The notes under the pieces were generated by a model, which had not been told where the DNA came from, did no database searches, and saw only the letters and a list, made by a program, of their open reading frames with translations. Source: Atrichornis clamosus (lineage: Eukaryota > Chordata > Aves > Passeriformes > Menuridae). From it: 64,000 nt of DNA. Both the position numbers and the translations under genes were made by a program. The stretch spans positions 124,001 to 188,000 of the forward strand of contig WBMZ01010863.1 of NCBI GenBank assembly GCA_013400975.1, given 5' to 3'. Of this stretch, positions 12,895 through 20,800 are shown piece after piece (position 1 is the first letter of the stretch; each line of letters starts with the position of its first letter).

Positions 12895-13555
12895 CAACCT
12901 CTCAGCTCTGTTTAGAAGGATCTGGGTGTATTGATAGGTGACAAGTTGTCTACAAACCTGCTGTGTGCCCTTGCTGCCAGAAGGGCCAACAGTATCCTCA
13001 GGTATGTCGGGAAGAGTGTAACCAGGAGGTTGAGGGAGGTTATCCTCCACCTCTACTCTGCCCTAGTGGAGCCACATCTGGAATACTGTGTCCAGTTCTG
13101 GGCTCCTCAGCACAAAAAAGAGAAGTTGCTACCGGAGAGGATCCAGTGAAGGCCAGAAAGATGATTTGGGGTCCGGAGCATCTCTCTTATAAGGAGATAC
13201 TGCGGGAGCTGGGCCTGTTTAGTCCCAGACATGAGAAGACTGAGAGGGGATCTCATTAATGCATAAATATCTCAAAGGCAGGTACTAACGGGATGGTGCC
13301 AGACTCTTTTTAGTGGTGCCCAGTGATGGGACAAGGAACAGTGGCCATAAGCTAAAATACAAGGAAAAGCTTGTTTACATTGAGGGTGGCAGAGCACTGT
13401 AACAGCTGCCCAGGAGGTCGTGGAGTCTCTCTGGAGACCTAACCCCACCTGGATGTGTTCCTGTGTCACCTGCTCCAGGTGACCCTGCCTTGGCAGGGGG
13501 GCTGGACTGGATGATCTCCGAAGATCCTTTCCAACACCAACAGTTCTGTGAATCC
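12895..13555 (+). repeat. CR1 LINE, 5'-truncated, with 3' end
   Basis: This is a plus-strand CR1 3' segment. It carries the end of the reverse-transcriptase reading frame, then the usual untranslated part, and closes with the characteristic CR1 end: GGCTGGACTGGATGATCTCC, a pyrimidine-rich phrase and TTCTGTGAATCC. A piece near the left edge (about 12.84-12.90 kb) looks rearranged. It sits in DNAI1 intron 1 and its 3' end lies only 262 bp from the exon 1 donor, at the edge of the CpG island. Confidence 0.9.
12931..13259 (+). pseudogene. CR1 ORF2 reverse-transcriptase C-terminal remnant, frameshifted
   Basis: Frame 1 from 12931 encodes a peptide with the CR1 motif run YSALVEPHLEYCVQFWAP, typical of the C-terminal part of CR1 ORF2 after the RT domain. 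It stops at 13149. The continuation (GPEHLSYKEILRELGLFSP) is found in another frame to about 13259, so a frameshift lies near 13.14 kb. The endonuclease and catalytic RT parts are absent. It is a dead fragment of a retrotransposon and not a host gene. Confidence 0.88.
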
Positions 13556-13764
13556 AGAGGCACTCTGTCTGTGCTGCACACTGTGACGCCACGTGTGGCG
13601 GCGGCTCCGTGAACGGACGACGTCACCGCTGGTGTTACACCACGGACAGAGCTCGTAACAGCAGCCAAGAGCGGCGGAGTCACAGTGGGGCTGCACAACG
13701 ACGTTCCCTCTTGTGGGCCACCGACTCCCGCGGCACGAGGCGCCGCAGTGACGCCATTCGGGTG

Positions 13765-13792
13765 TGACGTCACGGCACCTGCGGTGACGTCA
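13765..13792. promoter_or_regulatory. Pair of perfect CRE palindromes (TGACGTCA)
   Basis: TGACGTCA occurs at 13765-13772 and again at 13785-13792, exactly 20 bp apart, about two helical turns. A near match (GACGTCAC) lies near 13617-13624, TGACG half sites lie at 13584 and 13749, and an E-box CACGTG lies at 13590-13595. The pair sits 26 bp inside DNAI1 intron 1. CREs bind CREB/ATF/CREM. Testis-type CREM control of a sperm-tail gene is plausible but is inference. Confidence 0.6.
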
Positions 13793-13817
13793 CGACGGGA
13801 GTGCAGTAAGCCCTTAC

Positions 13818-13847
13818 CTGCCGGTGCCTGTCGGCCTTGGCGGGCAT
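13818..13847 (-). CDS. DNAI1: DNAI1 start exon, dynein axonemal intermediate chain 1
   Basis: On the minus strand an ATG in fair context (GGAACGGCC before it) opens ten codons, MPAKADRHRQ, ending CAG with the donor GTAAGG. Human DNAI1 also has a very short start exon: 16 codons, phase 0, ending in Q at the site of the well-known c.48+2 splice mutation. The bird version would be six codons shorter but has the same phase and the same last residue. It splices in frame to the exon at 1523-1588. Supporting context is the head-to-head position with FAM219A, as in human 9p13.3, and an X-box-like RFX site 96 bp upstream. Between that site and the ATG no other minus-strand ATG occurs, which supports this start. 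The protein is an outer dynein arm intermediate chain; its loss causes primary ciliary dyskinesia in humans. Confidence 0.78.
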
Positions 13848-13943
13848 GGCCGTTCCTCACTGCAGCGGCCCCCGCCGTCGCCCGCCGCTCGGCGCCCGTC
13901 ACCGCGGTCCCGCGCGCACTCGTCCCGCCGGAAGTTGATCGCG

Positions 13944-13957
13944 GCAACCATGGCAAC
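13944..13957. promoter_or_regulatory. X-box (RFX-binding) candidate of DNAI1
   Basis: GCAACCATGGCAAC matches the X-box consensus GTNRCC-N2-RGYAAC at every defined position except the second (C for T). X-boxes bind RFX2/RFX3 and mark genes of motile and primary cilia, usually within about 150 bp of the start. This one ends 96 bp upstream of the DNAI1 ATG, beside an ETS site (13928-13935). The site and spacing are seen; RFX binding is inference. Confidence 0.6.
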
Positions 13958-14084
13958 GCACCGGATGTGCCGGACGGACCCGGCCATTCCCCAAACGCCC
14001 CCGCCCTCCCTTCGAGCGAGACAATGGTACGTCCCAGCAGACGCTGGAAACAGAGCATCAGGGCCCAGAACGAGTGACAGCGGG

Positions 14085-14440
14085 GACTGCCCGTAATGAA
14101 TATTCAAAAGAGGGCGGGGTCACGAGGGAACGCGAGCAGCCGGGCCTCGAACGGGTAAACGATGCCCCGCCCACTTCATGAATATTCAGTTAGGGAGGGC
14201 CGCGGGAACAGGTCGGCCGGGTCTCAAACAGGCTATGGCCAAGCCCACATAATAAAAATTCAAAAGAGGGCGGGGCCGCAGGGAGAGCTGCGTTCGGGCA
14301 CCGAACTCTTGCACAGCGCCCCCCGCCCTTTATGAATATTCAAAAAGGGCGGGGCAGCGGAATCCAGCATCCGGGCCCCGAGAGAGTTACAGTGTCCCCC
14401 GCCCTTCGCATGAATATTCAGAAAAGGGGCGGGGCGGCGG
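14085..14440. repeat. Five-copy array of roughly 80-bp GC-box/TGAATATTCA modules
   Basis: The palindrome TGAATATTCA occurs at 14097-14106, 14179-14188, 14333-14342 and 14411-14420. A decayed copy (TAAAAATTCA) occurs at 14253-14262. Centres are spaced 82, 74, 80 and 78 bp. Copies 1, 3, 4 and 5 are followed by GGGCGGGG (14112, 14268, 14347 and 14427 onward). Copies 2, 4 and 5 are preceded by the inverse box CCCCGCCC (14165, 14321 and 14397 onward). The GC-rich linkers between modules also resemble one another. This looks like a degenerate tandem array. GC boxes bind SP/KLF factors. ATGAATATTCA resembles palindromic POU-dimer (MORE-type) sites, which is an inference. Confidence 0.8.
14321..14354. 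promoter_or_regulatory. 34-bp near-perfect palindrome: inverted GC boxes around TGAATATTCA
   Basis: Copy 4 of the array reads CCCCGCCC, then TTTA, then TGAATATTCA, then AAAA, then GGGCGGGG. Its reverse complement is identical except for one symmetrical A/T pair (positions 14332 and 14343). It could be read equally in both directions and could extrude as a cruciform. It lies between two divergent genes, where a direction-neutral element makes sense. Confidence 0.75.
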
Positions 14441-14483
14441 CCGGACCCGGAAGCGGCGCGGCTGAGTCACGGCGGCGGCGGCG

Positions 14484-14552
14484 ATGAGGCAGCCGCAGCC
14501 GCGGGCGGTGTCGCTGTCATTGTCGGTGTCGTTGTCCCCTCTCGGCGCCTGA
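14484..14552 (+). other. Upstream ORF in FAM219A 5' leader (22 codons)
   Basis: An ATG at 14484 in moderate context (G at -3) opens 22 codons starting MRQPQPRAVS and ending in a serine/leucine-rich run, with a TGA at 14550-14552. That is 71 bp before the FAM219A ATG and in a different frame from it. If transcription begins upstream of 14484, ribosomes would meet this frame first. The frame itself is certain; its translation is not. Confidence 0.4.
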
Positions 14553-14623
14553 GGAGCCGCCCGCGCCCGCCCGCCCTCCCCACTGCGCTCCGCCCGCCCG
14601 TCGCGCCCGGCGCCGCCGCCACC

Positions 14624-14683
14624 ATGATGGAGGAGATAGACCGGTTCCAGGTGCCCGCCGTGCGCGCCGAGATGCAGCCGCTG
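14624..14683 (+). CDS. FAM219A: FAM219A coding exon 1
   Basis: A strong Kozak context (GCCGCCACC) precedes ATG ATG. The exon encodes 20 residues, beginning MMEEIDRFQV and ending EMQPL, then splices at CTG followed by GTGAGG. Human FAM219A begins with the same MMEEIDRFQVP, has a short variable part, and its first coding exon ends at the same EMQPL in the same phase, so identification is firm. FAM219A is a small (about 185-residue), conserved, mostly disordered protein of unknown biochemical role. Its middle and C-terminal parts are encoded by exons beyond this window. The gene is head to head with DNAI1 and starts in a CpG island, as expected for broad expression. No function beyond the family name can be claimed. 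Confidence 0.93.
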
Positions 14684-14910
14684 GTGAGGGGCGGGCGGGC
14701 GGGGCCGCGCTGTGCCCGGGTTGAAAGGACCCCGGTGCCGAGGGAGTCGCGCACACGCCCTCGGGTGTCGGCGCTGCGGGCGCGGCGGTGTCGCCGTTAT
14801 ATAACGGGGTGTTCTGGGCGCTGCCGCCGCCGCCGCCGTCGGGCCCGGGACCGCTGCTGTGTCATCCCAGGCCACCAGCCCGTCCTCTTGTCATGTCCCC
14901 CCGTCCTCTT

Positions 14911-14950
14911 CTCCTCCTCGTCGTCGTCGTCCTCCTCCTCCTCCTCCTCC
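14911..14950 (+). repeat. CTC/TCG trinucleotide repeat
   Basis: About 40 bp of CTC and TCG triplets lie in the GC-rich start of FAM219A intron 1. They give serine-, leucine- or glutamate-rich frames on both strands, which are artefacts. Length is likely to vary between individuals. Confidence 0.85.
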
Positions 14951-17290
14951 CGCGGTGTGTCCCCGAGCGCCGTCGGTAGCAGAAGCGGGCGGGGGCGGGC
15001 GGGCGGCTCCGCTCGTGCCGCGGTGGGAACGTCGCTCCTCCCGGAGCATCCCTGTGTGTTCCCTCGCCGCCCGGCACGGGAACGGCCCGGAGAGGTGTGG
15101 GAAGCGACGCGGGGACCGGGCAGCCCGGTCTGAGCAACTGGAGGCGCTGAGGACGGGTGGGCTTTTAATTTACCTGTACAAGATAGATGAGGTCTAGGGA
15201 AGGAATCGGGCGTTTGTACACAGCCCGGCCTGGGAGCTTCGGGGAGCGATGCAGTGCTGCACGGGGTGGGTGTGAAGTTACCCACGGTGTAAAGCAGCAG
15301 GACCTTCTCTGAGGCTGGTTTGACAGCCATTGCTCTCGACATTAAGCTGCAGTTAGGAGATGCTCATCTTGTGCAAAGTCCAGTGTTCTGCAAAGAAACA
15401 TCTCTGTCAAATTAGTTTTGCTTGCATAAAAATCTTTGCGTAAGGATAGCAGTCTCTGAGGGTTTGATGCCTGCTGCTTCCCTGTGCCACAGCATGTGTT
15501 TTTCATATCAGGATGTTTTTTCACTTCGTAGACACAATTATACTCAATTAATGAGCTCTGAAGAGCCTGACATAATGGTTACACTACTACATGGGACCCT
15601 GGGGAATCTTTGCAGAGAAGGAAGTATGCAGGCTCACAGGATTTTGCAGATGTATACATGGACAGGTAGAGTGGTCCTGGGCTTTTGATAGCTTCTGAAA
15701 TGAGTTACGAAGAAAGGCCAGCTGGCTGGCCGCCATGGGAGATACTAGACCATCATCAAGCAGCGCAAGACTTCTTAAGAGCATTTAGCTGCATTGCTTC
15801 AATCCCACAGGCTTGTTTGCGTATGTGTTATGCCCCATCTGCCTGCCGCAGAACTCTTGAATGTGTCTGCCCATTTCTGTTTTCTATCTGGAAGAGGTTC
15901 TCTTGTGTGTTCCCCTTCCCTTACACCTGTCTTCCTCAGTCTGTGCCTGAAGGTGTGTTATTTGTAACCTGGGACCTGTTGAAATACAGTTCATCTTGGC
16001 ATTAAAGTGAAAGCTGGATAATGGGCTCTCTTGCTCACTGTTGATCCCCTTTGGCACCTGGAGCAAGCAATTCCCGCTTCAGCATCTGATTGTGTGAGAC
16101 AGGTATATGAAATGGTTTAGGGAGGTGGAAAGAACTTTGATGAAATACTTGCACAGTTCCTTTTGGCAGCAGGTGAAGATAAGTTATTGACAGATTTATG
16201 TTTGTGTTGAAGTGCTGCTGAGATTTCTCATATATATCAAATCATACATTATTTAGAGTTGATTTAAACAAATCCTCGGTTCCTTGTTACAGCTAGCATT
16301 TGTAAGAAGTTGAGAACACAATAATTGTGTTGTGAACAGAAAAGCTCTAAAAGGTCTGAAGGCTCAAATTATCCTTCAGTGGCAAGAAAAACATTTCTCT
16401 TATTGTGGGAGCGTTGACAAATTATGGAAATATGTTTAGCTTGGTTTGTTGGGGTTTATTTTTTTTTTGATTGGTTGGTTCTTTGACTTCCAGCCTTTGT
16501 GTTGGGGCAGAAAACTGTCCATGCAAGCTGATGTGGGCTTGTTGCATGCCTTATTTATTGTTTGTGGCTTTATCAAGCAGAAGCAACAAATGTGACAAGA
16601 ATGGCCCTCTTTATTCATGTTATTGTAGGCATAATAGTGAAAGTAGCAAGTTTGAAAAAGCTGTTGCCAGACAAAAACATACTCCTAAGTATTTTCTAGA
16701 AACTCCATAACAGTGGGAGAATGGAATTTGCAGATACATGCATGTTTGCATGGACATGAACCAGGCAGAATCCAAACAGGTTGTCTGGTCCAACCCCATT
16801 GTGAAGGGATACGATGGTGGGTGGTGCAGCAGTTATGATGGGCTTAAGAAACAGGTTTCCTTCAACACCCAAGAATTAGAAAATTTTCACAAAGGGCTTT
16901 AACGCTTGCATTAAAAGAATACTCTGACCTGTGCTTCAGGGTTTCAGTTCTTTTCTAACTAATGGAGCTCGTAGTGAAACCTTGTGTTTGTGGGGGGCTC
17001 TTGCTATGGCTGGGTGTGTAGAACTTTCCCACATGCATGGAAATGCTGCCAGTGGTCTCAGAAGTGGGATGTAACAAGTCTGGTACCATATTTCTGGTGG
17101 TTTCCTCTGCTTTCTAACTTCTGGTCTATACTTTGCAAGTAGGGACTGGCTACTTGCAAGAATGCTTAGAAGTCTGGGGTTTACCATACTTATCTGCTTG
17201 GGAAACACAGTTATGGCAAATAATTCTGCTTTGTGCCATCACAGTTGCCATTTGTCCATCACTTTCCCTCTCATTCTGTACTTGAAAGGT

Positions 17291-17889
17291 TGTGGTTTTA
17301 ACCCAGTTAACAACTAAATCACTCACAGCCGCTTACTCACACCCCTCCCACATCAGGATGGGGGAGAGAATCAGACATGTAAAAGTGAGAAAACTTGTGG
17401 GTTGAGATAAAGACGATTTAATAAGTAAAGCTAAAGCTGTGCACACAGGCAAAGCAAAACAAGGAATTTATCCACCATTTCCCATGGGCAGGCCAGGTGT
17501 TCAGCCAGCCCCAGGAAAACAGGGTGGGCTCCATCATACCTGATGGCTACTTGGGAAGACAAATTCCATCACTCCCAATGCCCCCCTGTCCTTCTTCTTC
17601 CCCCAGCTTTATATGCTAAGCATGACACCATACGGTATGGGATGTTCCTGTGGTCAGTTGGGGTCAGCTGTCCTGTCTGTGTCCTGTTCTAACCCCTTGT
17701 GGTCAGTCGGGTGAGGTAGTGGTGAGGTGGTGTGGGGAGCTGAAAAGGCCTTGACTCTGTCTAGGCACTGCTCAGCAATAACTGAAACATCCCTGTGTTA
17801 CCAACACTGTTTTCAGCACAAATCCAAAAACCAGCTCCATAATAGCTACTGTGAAGAAAATTAACTCTATCCCCATCAAAATCAGTACT
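17291..17889 (+). mobile_element. Solo LTR of an avian endogenous retrovirus
   Basis: About 600 bp begin TGTGGTTTTAACCC and end near AAAATCAGTA. Inside are a purine-rich block (GATAAAGACGATTTAATAAG), a TATA-like CTTTATATGC (17608-17616), a phrase ACTCTGTCTAGGCACTGCTC and a terminal AATTAACTCTATCCCC. I recognise this order from a widespread LTR family in bird genomes; I do not assign a library name. No gag, pol or env frame adjoins it, so it is a solo LTR left by recombination. The flanking bases (AAGGT and AAGTA) are only weakly alike, so the ends are approximate. Confidence 0.72.
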
Positions 17890-20800
17890 AAAGTACAGGA
17901 TAACCTTACTGTCTCAGGATTTAATTGATTCTTCTTCCTGGTGTAAAAGCTTTCAGTTCAACATGGTCTCAGGGAGAGATGCAACTGTCAGTTTTTTCCA
18001 CATCCAAAAAGCTGAACTAAAAGTCTGTTTTTCAGGTGGGACCTAAGTGTCGCTGTAACCTGCCACTGAAGCTATACAAAATAAATGTTTCTAAACAATG
18101 ATTCCCTGCTGAAAGCAAATAGAGAAGGTCACTTGCTTGATTTATGGAGTATACACTAGATGAAATATTTTTTCATCCTATTCAGACTGGAACAGGGCGT
18201 CCTAGGAAAGTACTGTTCCCTCTGAGTGCTGGCCAGTGTGCAATGGGTCCTGAAATGAGGTTTGTGAAGCTAGGTTTTGCTTAAAATCCTGAAGTTGGTG
18301 TTGTTGACCTGCATGCATGCTTTTCAATATCTGTTCATCTGCATAGATGAAGTGTCATCTTAGCTTTTGATGTCTTTATGCTGAACTGCTGGACAAGTGC
18401 TGGTGATCTGCCTAGAAACCATCTGACAGGCCTGCTGGTCTGCCCATCTTCACAATTAGGAAATAGGTACGGCTGCTAAATGCTGAAGAGAAGCTATTCT
18501 TAGAAAGTGGTCTGAAACCTTTCTGAACCCCTCAGCCTCCAAACCTGCCACTGATACTTGCACTATTGTTCAGCTGTCTGTCAGGGGGGAGAGTACATTA
18601 AAGTCTGGTGTCCACTGACTACATCCTGACAATAACTGTTTTATTTACAGAGCAGGGGCAGAGAACCTGACATGGCTTTTCGCAAAGTAAACTCTTTAAA
18701 GCTCAGATGTGTCTGTTGGGGAACATTGTCTCTTTGACAGCCTTGTCCCACCAGCGTCTGCACTGGCGTCCCACTGCAAGACTAAGGACAGCACCTAACT
18801 AGTACAGGCTGGATATAGCCTACCAGGATCTCTCATTGGTGCAAGTTTCCTCTGCTGATAATAAGTCAGGTAGGGACTGTGTTGCAGAGCTGAGAAGCGT
18901 TTGGTCTGTGGCTGCATGTTGGCTGGCTCTGTCGTATGTGCCCTCCTACGCTTCACATCGGATGCAGTGATGTGAAGTTAAGAAGGTGCACAGTCATTTC
19001 CTCCTCTCTCCAGCCTGTTTGGATAAGTATTGTGAAGTCAGGCAAGCTGGCTTGATTCTGTATGACCTCTGTGTTGTGAGAACCGCTGCGTAACTAATGC
19101 AGACCTGAGGAAAGGTTCAGCAGAAGACTAATTGAGACAGAGTTGCTATGGACAGATGGACAGGATGGCATACAGCGCCTGGTTAAATATCATCTAGTTG
19201 TAGGATGGGATGAAGCCTAGTGTTTCACATCTTTGAGAGATACATTACTCTGCATATTTGGTATCGTGATACAACTCTGCCCATGTTCATCGTGGAAAAG
19301 AAGACAGGCACTTGGTCACATTTATGTGGTGCCTCTCCATAAAAATGGGATGATTTGTTCTGATCTACATTTCCATTCTTATATACTGATGGGATTTGGC
19401 TTCTGTCCTAAAAATGTCTGCCTGTTCAAGTTAATATAAACTAATTTACAGGGTGTTTTGTTTACTCCTAGTTCTTAGTATCACATCATCCTTATCAACA
19501 TGATGCAAGTTCAGCTGCAGAACCTCTGTTCTGCTTAGATTCTCTTTATCTCCAACTCAACTTGTGATCCTTCTGCATTCACAGAAAGGGCTCTCTTCCA
19601 TAGCTACTGGGTAGTGGGTTATTTCCAGTTAAAATCCATTCAGGAATTGCAGGGATGCATGGTGTGATGAGGCCTGAAATTCATTATTTCTGGGATGCTT
19701 ATACTTGGTAGATAGCTATCTTGGCTGATGGAGCTGGTATTTGATGTCTTAACTTGCAACTAGACAATTTTTCCCAGTCTGTTAGTGGTGATGCACTTCT
19801 TGTGATGATTTGTTTTCTCCCAAGTTTTTCATAAGGAAGGTCTTCTAACAGCAAATTCTCATTACAGAAGTAGATATTAAAGGGAGAGAGAAATTAAGTG
19901 ATACTTGCTCAGTGGGGATGCTGCAGAGGGAAAAGAAGTAAAATTCCCTTTGAAGTAAAAATAGTGGACCCTGTAGTTATATGTAGACCCATCTTTTCTT
20001 CAGCACTGGAGTCTAACTACGTACTCTCCCTGTGGTTTATAAATCTGTGTTTTGGATTGATAGCTAAACTCTCTGCCAAATTCTTAGTATTTCTGTTAAA
20101 ATGAAATGTGCTGAGCACAATGCAGTGGGGTTGTGTGTTTAATCTGCTGGTACATGGAACCCTCCCGAGCCTGTGTCTCTAGCATACACCAAGCCCTGGC
20201 TGGCATGTGATGGCGAACTGACAGGTGACAGTGCTGGATCACACGTTGCTCCCGTACACCGACGCAGGCAGTTTCTGTTCTTAGCGCAAAAATGAAAGTA
20301 GAGTAAAAGTGCTTTTGCTTACATGGCACCAGTACAGGTTTTCCTAAGAAAATGCATCTGTCAAGTGCAGCAGCTTCAGTGGAACTTTGACACAAACTTC
20401 TGAGGCTTTGGCTTACTCTCTGAAAACAGCAGGAATGCAGTATTTTAGTTTCCCAGTTTTCAGCCCACATGAAAAATGGGAGCTCTTTCCAGAGAAATTG
20501 GGCTGGTGGTTCCTATATCTTGATCTGAAGCATTGTGGCTGGCCTGGTTCCTTGCCAGCAGGGACCTCGGGCTGGTAGCTCTAGTTATGATGATGACAGC
20601 CAAACTAAGGATTTTGTTCAGCCAAACCCTGCAGTGATACTGCTGGCTCTCTAGCTGAGATGCCAAATCTGCACTGGTCCTGGAGGTGTAAAATGTTCAG
20701 AAACTTTGAAGGTATGGAAGATGCATTTCTATGCAGCTTTTCTTTCTAACATTAGAAGAGAATTTTAAAAAAATTAGATTATCTAGTGGATATTTAATTT

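Larger units (their letters stand above)
1589..13817 (-). other. DNAI1: DNAI1 intron 1 (about 12.2 kb)
   Basis: This is the intron between the 10-codon start exon and the 66-nt second exon, running leftward. Between the repeats listed separately (about 2.5-2.9, 8.74, 9.5-9.95 and 12.9-13.55 kb) I see only unremarkable AT-rich sequence. The open frames here are short and repeat-derived or random. The 262 bp next to exon 1 (13556-13817) are part of the CpG island and hold the CRE-type sites. Confidence 0.65.
13848..14623. promoter_or_regulatory. Divergent promoter shared by DNAI1 and FAM219A
   Basis: These 776 bp separate the two start codons. There is no TATA box in a convincing place. Instead there are ETS sites (CCGGAAGT at 13928-13935 and CCGGAAG at 14447-14453), an RFX-type X-box on the DNAI1 side, an AP-1 site TGAGTCA at 14463-14469 on the FAM219A side, and many GC boxes. 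These are usual parts of CpG-island bidirectional promoters. Exact transcription starts cannot be read from the sequence. I expect DNAI1 to start between about 13.86 and 14.0 kb and FAM219A near 14.45-14.48 kb. Confidence 0.8.
13560..15140. promoter_or_regulatory. CpG island spanning the DNAI1/FAM219A divergent start
   Basis: GC and CpG density rise abruptly after the CR1 end and fall back to intron level after about 15.14 kb. The island holds both start exons, the sequence between them, and the first roughly 450 bp of FAM219A intron 1. High GC removes stop codons, which explains the cluster of long overlapping open frames on both strands here. None of these apart from the two start exons resembles a known protein. 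Confidence 0.9.

Noticed and set aside
13375..14058. 227-codon minus-strand open frame across the CR1 end and the DNAI1 start exon
   Set aside because: It runs through the CR1 3' tail and GC-rich promoter DNA in a frame other than DNAI1. Stops are scarce there only because of base composition.
14387..15342. Several overlapping long frames on both strands in the CpG island (arginine/proline/alanine-rich)
   Set aside because: Low-complexity GC-driven translations overlapping the FAM219A leader and intron start. They resemble no protein family.
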